In this document: positions 25,956-35,700 of the stretch, one piece after another | Numbering within the stretch: the stretch's first letter is position 1 | How the letters are laid out: each line of letters opens with the position of its first letter | NCBI GenBank assembly: GCA_026981825.1 | Contig: JALSID010000406.1 | Location: 1 to 40,531, forward strand | Source: Planctomycetota bacterium | GTDB lineage: Bacteria; Planctomycetota; Planctomycetia; JALXBF01 | Direction of reading: 5' to 3' | Length of the DNA: 40,531 nucleotides | Program-made: the position numbers and the translations under genes | Notes under the pieces: generated by a model | Told to the model about the DNA's origin: nothing | The model's database searches: none | Seen by the model: the letters and a program-made list of their open reading frames with translations, nothing else

Positions 25956-26075
25956 AACCTTGCGACGGGCATCGCCCGCGTCACCACTAGTCTACGCAGG
26001 TCAAGGATGCCGCGGCAACCCCAACCAGCCTCGCCGCGGACCAGCACGCTCACGCCTCCGTCTACCAAGCTTGAA

Positions 26076-26100
26076 GCGGGTCCTGGAAAACAGGACCCGC
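26076..26100 (-). terminator. Perfect 10-bp hairpin after the porin gene
   Basis: GCGGGTCCTG (26076-26085) and CAGGACCCGC (26091-26100) form a perfect stem with a 5-base loop, 36 bp past the stop of the minus-strand porin gene. The minus-strand sequence after the stem begins TTCAAGCTT, so the T run is weak. Confidence 0.65.
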
Positions 26101-26136
26101 TCCCGTGCAGGTTCGGGCCGTGGTCCCCGAAGGCAT

Positions 26137-27255
26137 CTAGCGGCGTGCTTCAATGCGGAAGAAGGCGCCGTCAAAGGTGATGTCGTCCTCGAGATCGCCG
26201 CTGAAGTCGCCCGCCTGGACCGCGTTCACAATCGCCTCGGGCGTGACCACGTTGAACCAAATCGAATAATCGTAGCCGGCACTGATGGACAAATGCTCCG
26301 TCACGTCATACGCGATTCCAAGCTGCAAGTCCACAATCGGTACCACTCGGTCGACGTCCTGGCTGTAATCCACAACCCGCCCAGCGAGGTAATTGTCTTG
26401 GGTGTACTCGACGTCGATACCCGTCGCCATCAGGCTGCCTGCAGCGGAACCGAAGATGCGCGCCTTTCCAAACCGAACGCTTCCACCTATGCCGCCACGA
26501 ATACCGCCGCCCCGGAGATCCGGGCTCACGCGCACTGTCTCCCGGTCGTAGGTCACGTGCACGCGCTGATCAAGCCGCCCGATTCTGGCTCCCACGAACC
26601 CATAGACCGTTTTCTCCTCGCATGGAGCGCACAGGCTCTTGACATAGTCAATGTCCCATGTCGTCAGGTAGAGCTCCGAGTTGGAGATAGCGAAGCTCGT
26701 GGTAGCCGCGTCGGCATCCAGTGGCACCGGCGAGGCGAGCAAAAGCGTTTGCAGCGTCCGACCCGGTGGTGCCCAGGCGGAGCCGTTTGTGCCCGCCGTG
26801 AAGTAGGTAAACGTGCTACGGAGCTCACTCAACCCACCGTCCTGAGAAAAGCCCGCTCCGATCCGGAACCCCTGCGGCTCGTAATCATGGTCCACCTGCA
26901 CTGTCGGTCCGAGCGGACGGCCGAACGCCTCGTCCGTTGGGTACGCGTATCCGAGGTCGGTGCCACGGGGTTGCCAGTACAGCCAGTCCCCGTACACACG
27001 AACGGTCGTACACCCGCAGAGGGGCAGCAGTTTACCGCACTTGTCGCACGACTTGGCCACGCTCAGGTCCTTCTCTTCAGCAGGCTTCGCCTCGACCTTC
27101 GCGTCGGTCTTGTCCTCAAACAATGCCGCGGGGCTAATCACCCGCGCTCGTCCAACACCGTCATTGGCTGGAGAATGGGGGACCTTTTGTCCCGCAAAAA
27201 GAAGGGAACCGGCCCCGAGTGTGACAACAACGGTGGCAAACCTGATCAGCTTCAT
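26137..27255 (-). CDS. Lpg1974-type pore-forming outer-membrane protein
   Basis: 372 residues. The ATG at 27255 has GGAGGG six bases upstream and is followed by a signal peptide (MKLIRFATVVVTLGAGSLLFA); the open frame reaches further upstream but without a signal. After a linker come four cysteines (Cys70, 73, 80, 82; CDKCGKLLPLCGC), then GDWLYWQPRGTDLGYAY, the usual entry strand of this porin family, and alternating beta strands to a barrel-like end (LEDDITFDGAFFRIEARR). A second CxxC (Cys209, 212) lies in a loop. The family forms outer-membrane pores and is widespread in planctomycetes. A tRNA gene and a terminator hairpin lie downstream. Confidence 0.78.
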   Translation of the reverse strand: MKLIRFATVVVTLGAGSLLFAGQKVPHSPANDGVGRARVISPAALFEDKTDAKVEAKPAEEKDLSVAKSCDKCGKLLPLCGCTTVRVYGDWLYWQPRGTDLGYAYPTDEAFGRPLGPTVQVDHDYEPQGFRIGAGFSQDGGLSELRSTFTYFTAGTNGSAWAPPGRTLQTLLLASPVPLDADAATTSFAISNSELYLTTWDIDYVKSLCAPCEEKTVYGFVGARIGRLDQRVHVTYDRETVRVSPDLRGGGIRGGIGGSVRFGKARIFGSAAGSLMATGIDVEYTQDNYLAGRVVDYSQDVDRVVPIVDLQLGIAYDVTEHLSISAGYDYSIWFNVVTPEAIVNAVQAGDFSGDLEDDITFDGAFFRIEARR

Positions 27256-27760
27256 CCGTGGCCCTCCGTGTAGGAACTGGGGACACTTACGACCCGACAC
27301 AAGCGGTACAGTCGCTAGATCTTCTAACTGCACCGTAGCCGTGCTTTTCCGTCTAATCCGTATGGTCGGTAAAACACGATGGGTGAGTTTACTGCAACTT
27401 CGGTCACCGCTCTGGCCAACGCAGCAACGCTCCGGTCGGAAGGCGAGACTGCACATCGTCGGAAAGACGTGTGCAAGACGGGAAACCGCCGAGGGAGTTG
27501 ACGAAAGGCCTTACCCCCTTCCCAGGGAGGACGCATGAAACCCCCTGGGACCGGTCCCGGCCTTACCCCGCGAACGAGCAACAACAGGGCCCTAACTGCG
27601 GCGATCCAGGACGAGATCGCCCGCGCCGACCGGACGTCCGGGCCGGATGCCACCGGAGCAAAGCAAAGTCCGAGCGGCGATCGCCCTTGACGCTGTCGTG
27701 CTGGCTAGCTACTAAAATGGTAGTTGACGGTGCACTGCAACTGCGACCGGTGATTCGATC
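27256..27760. other. Divergent intergenic region between porin and DUF1559 genes
   Basis: About 500 bp. It contains the candidate DUF1559 promoter (27687-27718), two copies of GGCCTTACCCC (27507-27517 and 27559-27569) and a 12-bp palindrome GGGACCGGTCCC (27547-27558). No credible gene. Confidence 0.45.
27687..27718 (+). promoter_or_regulatory. Candidate promoter of the DUF1559 gene
   Basis: TTGACG (27687-27692, 5 of 6), then TACTAA after 17 bp (27710-27715), or the better TAAAAT (27713-27718) after 20 bp. The region is AT-rich for this genome and sits about 40 bp before the ATG at 27761. Confidence 0.45.
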
Positions 27761-28699
27761 ATGAGGCGACGAAAAGCGCGCCGGGAAAAACGGCGGACGG
27801 GCTTAACTCTGCTCGAGGCGTTGGTTAGCCTGGGGATTATCTTACTGCTGGTGAGCGTTGTGCTTCCGGCTGTACAACGTGCGCGGGAAATGGCCCGCTC
27901 GGCCCGCTGCCTGTCCAATCTGCGGCAGATTGGTATCGCCTTGCACTGGTACGACGCCTCGCACCAGGTCTGGCCCTCTGGCTGGGTTCTCCGCGACGTC
28001 TGGGAACCCCGTGACGCCGGTTGGGGATGGCTCGCCATGCTACTGCCCCACGTCGGAGCGACACCGACGTACAACGCGCTGAACTTTGACTTGGCCGTGT
28101 GGTCCAAGGCGAACCGAACCGGGCGGGAAGCGCTCCTGGAAGTGTTCCTGTGCCCGAGCGATCGGTACGCAGGCCCCGTTCCTTACGTGATGGCTGTGCC
28201 AGGTAGCGGAGTGCCTGCAGCTACCGCTCCGTCAACTGCCCCCTGGCTTCGATCCCACGTGGGGAGCCGGTTCCGAACGATGTACCTGGTCGGACCATCG
28301 AGCTACCTTGGCGTGTTCGGCCCCCGGGATCCGGACGACATTGCCTACCAACCTCGTTCGGAAGGAACCTTCTTCCTCAACAGTGCAATCGGTACTCAGC
28401 ACCTGCTCGACGGCACGTCCGGCACCGCCGTGGTGGGAGAACGGGCTTCGTTTCGGCTTCCCGGAGCGTGGGCCGGCGTGGATCCCCGGGAGTACGAAGG
28501 GCCGGAACGGGTTGTCGTCTTCGGGGCGCATGCCCCGATGGACCCACGTGCGGATGAGGCGGAGTTTTCGAGCCGGCATCCTGGTTATGTGAACGTCCTG
28601 ATGGGTGATGGAAGCGCGCGCAGGATATCGACTTCGGTTGACGAAGCTGTCATTCGGGCCCTGACGACTCGCGCAGGTGGCGAACGCATCAGCTTTTGA
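27761..28699 (+). CDS. DUF1559 prepilin-like protein (type II secretion/pilin N terminus)
   Basis: 312 residues. The basic leader ends in the prepilin peptidase site RRTG/LTLLE (cut after Gly14, Glu at +5), followed by the hydrophobic helix LVSLGIILLLVSVVLPAVQRARE. The C-terminal half has the planctomycete DUF1559 layout, ending with the H-x9-DG motif (HPGYVNVLMGDGS). These proteins occur in large numbers in planctomycetes and probably form surface or secretion-linked pseudopili. The BlaI gene starts only 15 bp downstream, so the three genes may be transcribed together. Confidence 0.92.
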   Translation: MRRRKARREKRRTGLTLLEALVSLGIILLLVSVVLPAVQRAREMARSARCLSNLRQIGIALHWYDASHQVWPSGWVLRDVWEPRDAGWGWLAMLLPHVGATPTYNALNFDLAVWSKANRTGREALLEVFLCPSDRYAGPVPYVMAVPGSGVPAATAPSTAPWLRSHVGSRFRTMYLVGPSSYLGVFGPRDPDDIAYQPRSEGTFFLNSAIGTQHLLDGTSGTAVVGERASFRLPGAWAGVDPREYEGPERVVVFGAHAPMDPRADEAEFSSRHPGYVNVLMGDGSARRISTSVDEAVIRALTTRAGGERISF

Positions 28700-28714
28700 G
28701 CTGTGGGGTGGTGA

Positions 28715-29122
28715 ATGGACACACAGACGCGATCGGAAAACGAGCTAGCCCCTCTGGGCAACCGAGAGCTCTCCATCATGAACGTGATCTGGGATCTGGG
28801 CGAGGCCACGGTACACGACGTGCTCGAACGACTGCCGGACGACCTCGCCTACACGACCGTGTTGACCATGATGCGCCACCTGGAATCCAAAGGTTACCTG
28901 AGGCACCGCACATCCGGCCGACAGTACGTGTACTACCCGCTGGTAGACCGGAAGCAGGTGCAGCGTCGAACGGTGCTGGATGTCCTCACCCGGTTATTTG
29001 GGGGGGCAAGTAACGAACTGATCAGTACGGTTCTGGAGTCCACCGAGCTCAGCCGGGAGGACATCGACGAGCTTCGGAAGATGCTTGCGCAACTGGAAAA
29101 GCATGAGGGACAGGACAGATGA
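28715..29122 (+). CDS. BlaI/MecI/CopY-family transcriptional repressor
   Basis: 135 residues. Winged helix in the N-terminal 75 residues: LGNRELSIMNVIWDLGEATVHDVLERLP, then the recognition helix in DDLAYTTVLTMMRHLESKGYLRH, then the wing. The C-terminal helices for dimerisation include ELSREDIDELRKMLAQLE. In beta-lactamase systems the M56 protease BlaR1 cleaves such repressors. Here the stop overlaps the start of an M56 gene by 4 bp (ATGA), indicating translational coupling. Confidence 0.93.
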   Translation: MDTQTRSENELAPLGNRELSIMNVIWDLGEATVHDVLERLPDDLAYTTVLTMMRHLESKGYLRHRTSGRQYVYYPLVDRKQVQRRTVLDVLTRLFGGASNELISTVLESTELSREDIDELRKMLAQLEKHEGQDR

Positions 29123-30288
29123 ACCTGCTCCGCCCCAGCCCGCAAGAGCTTTTGCTGGGGATAGTGTGGACAGGGGGCTTGTTATCTGCGGTGGTTGTCC
29201 TGTGCGCGTGGGCCGCGCAGCACTTGATCCCGACCGCTGTAGGACGGGCTCGTCTGTGGCAGCATACCGGATATGCCATTCTCTTCTCCCTGTTCCTGTC
29301 TTGCGTTCTGCCCCACGTCTACCTGTTCTACGACGGACAACTCGAGCCCTTGCCGTTTCCCGGCTTGCGGAGGCCTGATCAGGACGTGGCCCCCGTGCGA
29401 CTGCTCTCCCACTTTGGTCTCCCCAAGCGCCTTGCCCTGGAGGTCGTGGTCGCCGTTTGGGGGACCGGAGCAGCCCTCGGGCTGTTCCGATTTCTGGCCC
29501 AATTACGGCGCGCCGTTGTGCTGACGCGCTCCGGCAGGGCGCTGTCCACAGCCGAAGTGAGAGCTCTTCTGGGTTCGCCACCGACTCTCCACCGGCGACC
29601 GCGAGAGGAGATCGTCGTCCGGTTTACCCCCGCGGTACCAATCGCCGCATGCTGGTGGTTCTCGCGCCCAGTCGTCGTCCTCTCGGCGCGCCTACGCCGG
29701 GAACCTCGCCCCCTGGTGCGAGCGATTCTGCTGCACGAGTTGGGTCATCTGGAGCTCAACCACACGCTCGCAAACGGCGTCTACTGGCTACTTCGCACCT
29801 GTTTCTGGTTCAACCCCCTGGTCTACCTGGCGCTCGCAAACTTCCGCCGGTGGGCCGAACGAGCATGCGACGAATTTGCCGTCCGGCAGGGCTACGACGT
29901 GCGCGACTATGCTGCGCTTCTCATTCGAACGATCCTTGACCACCACGGGATTGGCCCCGCATCCGCGCGTGCTGAACCGGTGGTCAACACGTTCGTCTGC
30001 TGCCGGGAACGCAAGGAACTCCTCAGTCGCCTCCGTTGGCTCGTGGAACAGGAGCGTCTGTCGGCAAACAGTCCGATCAGAGGCGTTGTGGCACGCATCC
30101 TGGTATGGGGCGCCGCTGCTGTCGCCAGCTTTGTGCGTCTAGCCCCCGGTGAGACGAGCTTCGCAACTGGCCGGCTCACCTGGACGGCCTGGCCTCCCGC
30201 CACGGCAAACGCGGCCTCTCTGTTCGGGATCTCGCTTCGCGATTACCCCCTGGATGCCTTCATCTACGACCGCGTTGATCCCGATTAA
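29119..30288 (+). CDS. M56-family membrane metalloprotease (BlaR1-like, no sensor domain)
   Basis: 389 residues with several membrane helices (about 10-32, 50-70, 110-130, 220-240 and one near 330-345). The zinc protease motif HELGHLELNH (HExxH near 205) is followed by a hydrophobic segment (NGVYWLLRTCFWFNPLVYLA) and ERACDEFAVRQ, which supplies the third ligand region, as in BlaR1. After the last helix only about 45 residues remain, so the penicillin-binding sensor domain of true BlaR1 is missing. It probably cleaves the BlaI-type repressor encoded just upstream in response to an unknown signal (inference). Confidence 0.9.
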   Translation: MNLLRPSPQELLLGIVWTGGLLSAVVVLCAWAAQHLIPTAVGRARLWQHTGYAILFSLFLSCVLPHVYLFYDGQLEPLPFPGLRRPDQDVAPVRLLSHFGLPKRLALEVVVAVWGTGAALGLFRFLAQLRRAVVLTRSGRALSTAEVRALLGSPPTLHRRPREEIVVRFTPAVPIAACWWFSRPVVVLSARLRREPRPLVRAILLHELGHLELNHTLANGVYWLLRTCFWFNPLVYLALANFRRWAERACDEFAVRQGYDVRDYAALLIRTILDHHGIGPASARAEPVVNTFVCCRERKELLSRLRWLVEQERLSANSPIRGVVARILVWGAAAVASFVRLAPGETSFATGRLTWTAWPPATANAASLFGISLRDYPLDAFIYDRVDPD

Positions 30289-30324
30289 GGCGCCCCCCAG
30301 AAGGAACAGCATGGAGGCAATGAG

Positions 30325-31044
30325 GTGCGGAGTTTGAATCGTCGCAGGAAGGGTCGGTTCAGGGCACTGCTCATCGTAGCCGCGGTCGGTGTTGTGGGCG
30401 GTCTCTACTGGCTCTGGGACCACCGCCACTACTGGCTGACGCACAACTTCCGGGTCGTGGACCCCGGTAAGGTCTACGCAGGTGGTTACCAGTACCCGGG
30501 CCCGCTGAGACGGATCGTTTCCGAATATGGGATCAAGACCGTTCTGTCTCTACGTTACGACGACGGCGGAAAAGCCGACCGGATGGAAAGGAAAACGCTG
30601 AACCAGCTTGGCGTCCGGTTCCTGCGGGTCGAGATCCCGTTCAACCGCCCCATGCGCGAACAGCTCGCGGCACTGAACGAGTGCCTGAGGATCCTGACCA
30701 ACCCGAAGCTGCAACCGGTGTTCGTGCACTGTTGGGGGGGGCAACACCGGACCGGGATTGTGGTCGGAGCGTACCGAGCACGCGTCCAGGCGTTGCCTGA
30801 AGAACAGATCTGGGCCGAGTTCGATCGCTACGGCGGGAACACCGCTGACCCCCCGTATGCCCAGCAGCTCCTGCGTGCGTTCTTGCGGCGTGAGCAGCGG
30901 CGGAAGGCGAGGCGTCAGAAGGAAAACGTGGCGGTGAAAGCAGCGCCCAAGACGCTACGACACAAGGGAAACGTAGACCTACCCCCCGCAGCTAAGAACA
31001 CGGCTCGTGCACCTGCTAACCAAGCAGCCGCCCGGAACCGTTAA
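30325..31044 (+). CDS. Membrane-anchored protein-tyrosine/dual-specificity-phosphatase-like protein
   Basis: 239 residues from a GTG with GGAGG seven bases upstream. A basic N terminus and one hydrophobic segment (ALLIVAAVGVVGGLYWLW, 14-31) anchor it in the membrane. The phosphatase signature HCWGGQHRTG gives Cys136 and Arg142 of the C-x5-R loop. RVEIPFNRP (about 101-109) sits where the general acid aspartate often lies, and has no Asp. The C-terminal 60 residues are Lys/Arg/Ala-rich and probably disordered. It follows the M56 gene by 36 bp on the same strand. The substrate (phosphoprotein, lipid or nucleotide) cannot be told. Confidence 0.82.
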   Translation: MRSLNRRRKGRFRALLIVAAVGVVGGLYWLWDHRHYWLTHNFRVVDPGKVYAGGYQYPGPLRRIVSEYGIKTVLSLRYDDGGKADRMERKTLNQLGVRFLRVEIPFNRPMREQLAALNECLRILTNPKLQPVFVHCWGGQHRTGIVVGAYRARVQALPEEQIWAEFDRYGGNTADPPYAQQLLRAFLRREQRRKARRQKENVAVKAAPKTLRHKGNVDLPPAAKNTARAPANQAAARNR

Positions 31045-31332
31045 ACGAGCGGCGCTCCCGGACACGGGTTCCACCTGCTGCATCACGATCTGCGCGCCGG
31101 TAACGCACACGAAGCCCGTCCGCCCGACCGATGCCGCGCTCCGCAGGGATTGATGGCGATCGGCAGGCCGGTTGGGGCCACATTGCACGACCGGCTGTTG
31201 GTCCACGTTCCACGGGGGGGCACATCTGGGCGGTGCCGATCGGCCCTACTTTCGCGCTCGTTGCCTGCCTTCAGTCCGTGCGGTAAGCTATCAATTGTGG
31301 CATGCTATCTGCGATGTAGTGGGAGACGAGCA

Positions 31333-32625
31333 GTGAGCGAGTGGTCCCCTTTGGCGACTCGACGTACTCTGCTGAAAGGCGCCGCGATGTCGCTGGCTTT
31401 GGCCGGAGCGTCGTCCGCATTCACAAGGCGACGGAGCATACGGCTCGGTCTGATTGGCTGCGGGGGCAGAGGAGCCGGTGCGGTAGCGAGCGCTCTGCGC
31501 GCCGATCCGAATGTACAGCTCACGGCGGTAGCCGACGCATTTGCCGATCGTATTGGCGCCCGTCTGAACGCACTCAAGCAACAGTTCGGTGAGCGTGCCG
31601 ACGTTCCACGTTCGCGCCACTTTGCCGGGTTCGACGCCTACGAGAAAGTGCTCGACTCAGGGGTCGACCTGGTCATCCTGGCCTCCCCCCCTCACTTTCG
31701 TCCGATCCACCTGCGCGCGGCCATCGAGGCGGGAGTTCACGTCTTTGCAGAAAAGCCCATGGCCGTCGACGCTCCGGGCTACCGCAGCCTGCTCGAAACT
31801 TCCGCCCTGGCTAACAAGAAAGGGTTGTGCGTTGCGTCGGGCTTCGAACTCCGCTATAGCCCGCCCGTGCGGCAAGCGATGGAGATGATCCACGACGGGG
31901 CGATTGGCGACGTACGCGCCGTCTTCGCCACATACAACATTGGCTATCTCTGGCATCGCGGCCGACGGCCCGAGTGGACGGAGATGGAGTACCAGGTACG
32001 GAACTGGTACTACTTCACCTGGTTGTCCGGGGACCATATCGTCGAACAATGTGTCCACCTGATCGATCTGATGACCTGGGTGGCCGGCGACCGTCCTCCA
32101 GCGACTGCCTGGGGCTACGGGGGCAGAGCGCAGCGAACCGAGCCGAAGTGGGGTGATATCTTCGATCATCATGCCGTAGTGTATGACTTTCCGAACGGCT
32201 TGCGGGCTTCGGTCATGACCCGCCAGCAGCTTAACTGTTTTAACCAGGTTTCCTTCCGCATCGTGGGTGCCAAAGGTGATGCGGAACTGATCCGCTGGGG
32301 AGGCTTTCGGTTCCGCGGTGCCATCACCAGGGAGCTAAGAACCCCCTCGGAACATCCCGAATTGAGCACATTCCGTCGATTGTTTCAGGCAATTCGCAGC
32401 GGCACCATGTTCAACGAAATCCCCCAGTTTGCCCTGAGCACAATGGTGGCGATTATGGGGCGGATGGCCACGCACAGCGGGCAACTGGTCGACTGGCCCA
32501 CAGCCACTGAATCGCAGCTCCGCCTGGCCCCCAACCGCTACGCCTGGGATGCGGATCCCCCTGTGCTTCCGCGTACGGACGGTTCCTATCCCCACGCAAT
32601 ACCGGGATTCACCCAGGCGTTCTAG
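31333..32625 (+). CDS. Exported Gfo/Idh/MocA family oxidoreductase (second)
   Basis: 430 residues from a GTG preceded by GGGAGACGAG; the open frame extends 61 codons upstream without a signal. A Tat-type start (ATRRTLLKGAAMSLALAGA) precedes the Rossmann motif GLIGCGGRGAG (39-49), the EKP motif (140-142) and the C-terminal domain (YYFTWLSGDHIVEQCVHLIDLMTWV). It is clearly a different subfamily from the protein at 17838-19154. The substrate is unknown but likely a sugar derivative. It converges on the large cytochrome gene. Confidence 0.9.
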   Translation: MSEWSPLATRRTLLKGAAMSLALAGASSAFTRRRSIRLGLIGCGGRGAGAVASALRADPNVQLTAVADAFADRIGARLNALKQQFGERADVPRSRHFAGFDAYEKVLDSGVDLVILASPPHFRPIHLRAAIEAGVHVFAEKPMAVDAPGYRSLLETSALANKKGLCVASGFELRYSPPVRQAMEMIHDGAIGDVRAVFATYNIGYLWHRGRRPEWTEMEYQVRNWYYFTWLSGDHIVEQCVHLIDLMTWVAGDRPPATAWGYGGRAQRTEPKWGDIFDHHAVVYDFPNGLRASVMTRQQLNCFNQVSFRIVGAKGDAELIRWGGFRFRGAITRELRTPSEHPELSTFRRLFQAIRSGTMFNEIPQFALSTMVAIMGRMATHSGQLVDWPTATESQLRLAPNRYAWDADPPVLPRTDGSYPHAIPGFTQAF

Positions 32626-32771
32626 GCGATCGGATCGTTCGCTTCCGCGCAAAGCCGCGCCGCTGGCGCCCGCAACCCCAACAGCCCGTGTCAGCCCCCA
32701 CGGTTTGCCCCCCCGTGTGGAAGCTGTGCACCCGTCTCCCCCCTCAAAAGATAACCACCTCCGAACCCCGC

Positions 32772-35700
32772 CTAGCGGCCGCCTCCACCTGCGGTGGCAG
32801 TCCGCTCCTCGGGAAGGCCGTAGACGAGATAGGAGACGAGGTCCAGAATCTCGTCGCGTTGGGCGGTGTTGACCAGGCCCTGGGGCATCAGCGATGTCCT
32901 GGACTCGACCCGTTCCTCGACTTCTGCTTTAGGGATTACGATGGGCTCGGTTTGGCCCGAATCTAGGGGGTTGACTCGCAGTACGATCTTTCCGTCCTTT
33001 TCTTCCTGCACGATGCCACTGATCAATTTCCCCCTGGTAGTTGCGATCACGGTTGTCCGGTACTCCGCAGCCACGGTGTGCGAGGGTTCGATGATGGACT
33101 GCAAGATGTAGAGCTTGTTGTACTGCCCGGAGGCAAACTTGCGGCGGATCTCAGCCACGTCCGGCCCCACGCCGCCTCCTTTCCCATTTACCGCGTGGCA
33201 TTTCGCACAGGCGAGTTCCTCGAACAGCTTCCGCCCTCTTGCAAGGTTGCGTTGGGGGATGATCTCCTCGGCAAAAGGAGCAAGATCGGCCACGGTCCAC
33301 TCCCGCACGAACTTGCGTGCCGCCGGCAAGGGCGACGTAGGTGTCTCTGCGGCAGCCAGCCGTTCCGGCGGTACCTGGTCCAGATCGGGCACGACGTGCA
33401 TGATCCCGTTCATGCGCCGCCAATGGCCCGGGAAGGTACAGACGTACGGGTAATCATCGGGCTTGCGTGGTGCGACGAAGGTGATCCGATCCCGTTCTCC
33501 GGGCTGGAGCAAGCGAGTATGGTACATGATCTCCCGCAGCCTCGGAACGAAGCCCCGCTGGTAACCCGCCGGATCCACGGCGATATCATCGGAAGCGCGT
33601 CCGATGGTGAGCAGCGAGCCGGGACGGCCAATGACCAGGTTGTGGGGCATAACGTCCGTGTTCTCGAAGACGATCTCCACAGGCTTACCCGCCTCAACGA
33701 AGATCTCCTTCTTATCGAACAGCAGCATGTGTGGGACCGGGCGCATTACAATCACCCGGACTCCCAGCTCCTCGAGCCGTTCCCGGTAGCGACGGCCCAG
33801 ATCGGTTCGCAAAGCGGAGGCCAAATCATAGCCGAGCTCCAGAGCACGGCGCGCCTCGGGTTCGGTCCGTTCCTTCGGCGGAGTGTTCGCCAGCAACTGG
33901 ACAAGGCTTTGCAAGAGCGGCTCGATTTCGTCCGGTGGCCAGGCAGATCGGGGCAGCCGACCAAGAGCGGTGATTGCGGTATCGCGCAGGGGGCCGCCCT
34001 TGCGAACGATCTTGGCCAGAATCCGGAAGGTCTCAGAAAGATCTCCGCCAGCACTCGCAAGAGCCAGCACGGCAGCGCGCTGAAGCGCTATCCTGGGCTG
34101 TGCGCCGAGACGCCGGTGCAACCGACGCTGTCCCCCCTTTTGGGTCAACTGGTTGCGCACAGCCTGCGGCAACTCGCCCCGCACGATTCCCAACACCTTG
34201 TCCCGGACCTGAGCGCGCAGCGTCGGATCTGGGAACTCCGGAAGCGCCCGCAGGAAGTCGTACAGCGCACCGGCGTCTTTCTCAGCCAGGCCCCACAGGC
34301 TCTCCGCATCACCGTCTGCCACTGCAATCGCGCTGGCAGCGAGTTCGCGGGTGAACGGGCGGGAGCCGTGCAGAAATAACCGCACCAACCGTGCCCGTAG
34401 CCCGCGCAGTTGCTCGGTGTCGATCGCCAGCGCCGCGGCCGTCCCAACCCCATGGGTACCGGCGAACAGCAAGTGTGCCAGATCATGCAGCACCCGTTCG
34501 GATTCCCTGTCCCCCGACTGGTCCAGACGTTCGATGGCGTTGACCAATTCGACGATTGGTGCTGATCCATTCAGCTCGGCCAGTGCGCGAACCGCCTCGA
34601 CTCGATACTGCGGCGGAATCTCGGCCCGAGCCAAAAGCGCTTCATACACAAGGCGGCTCCGGGGCAGCTTGACCAGCGTCGCCGTGTCCACGTTCCGCAA
34701 CAGATAGCGGATGCCCGCCGGGTTATCGGAGGCGAACGGTTGTCCCGACTGGACCGCCTCCTTCCACCACGGCTCCAACTGAGTCATCGTCTCACCGAGC
34801 GTGTAGTAGAGGTATTCGTCCATGGGCCGCTTAAGCACCTGGAGAGCGATTTCGGCTGCCCGTGCGGAGCGGAAGAAACTGCAGGCGCGGACGGCCTCGA
34901 GCCGCACAAGGGGATGTTCGTCAAGTACCAGCTTCTCCAGTCGGCCAAGGGGGTCGCTGATCCGATCCCGCCAGTAGCAGAGCACACGCGTCGCCGCTGC
35001 TCGGGCACGATGGTCGCGAAAGCTGAGCACGCGGTCCAGAAGCTCCTCGTTGACCACGTCGTGCTGAGAGTACAACCAGAGGATCTCCAGCACGTGGTGT
35101 TCGTAGTCCGGATCGGAGCGGTCCAACCGCTGGAGCCAGCGCTCGGCGGCCCTGAGCACCTCCGCGCTGTTGCGACCACTGAGCTCGATCCGCGCGCGGT
35201 ACCGTACGCGATCCTCCGGTTCTTTGAGCAGATCGAGCAGAGCCTCGATCGGCTGACCGGCGATCGGCTTGGGCTTAAGTAAAGGTCGGCCCCGATAGGT
35301 GATGCGATAGACCCGGCCGTGCGTTTTGTCCCGGTTCGGATCGCGGATGTGATGTTGCATATGTCCGATCAGGGGGTTGTGCCAATCGCAGAAGTAGATC
35401 GCGCCATCGGGCCCCACCTCGATATCGACCGGCCGGAAGTTCGGATCAGAAGAGTACACGATCGGCTCCAGTTCTTCCCCCACATAGCTGGCCCCGTTCT
35501 CGCGGATGCGGTAGCGCAGAATTCCCTGAAAACCGATCACGTTGGCGACGAGGAGATTCCCCTGGTACTCCTCGGGAAAGTGGCGGCTGGACAGGATGTC
35601 GATTCCCGGGCACGGGCGAGTGCGTTGCCGGTAGAGCGTCGGTGGCTTGCGGTGCCGTTTCGGGTAGTCCAGATGCCCACTAAACAAGGTGGCGTGGTAA

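Noticed and set aside
25960..27273. 437-residue plus-strand frame over the porin gene
   Set aside because: It is antisense to the porin, which has a signal peptide, ribosome-binding site and family motifs; the antisense frame has none.
27507..27569. Two copies of GGCCTTACCCC and a 12-bp palindrome as a regulatory array
   Set aside because: Only two copies, far from the likely start sites of either gene; could be chance in GC-rich DNA.
33078..34379. 433-residue plus-strand frame
   Set aside because: Antisense shadow of the large cytochrome fusion; no recognisable domains.
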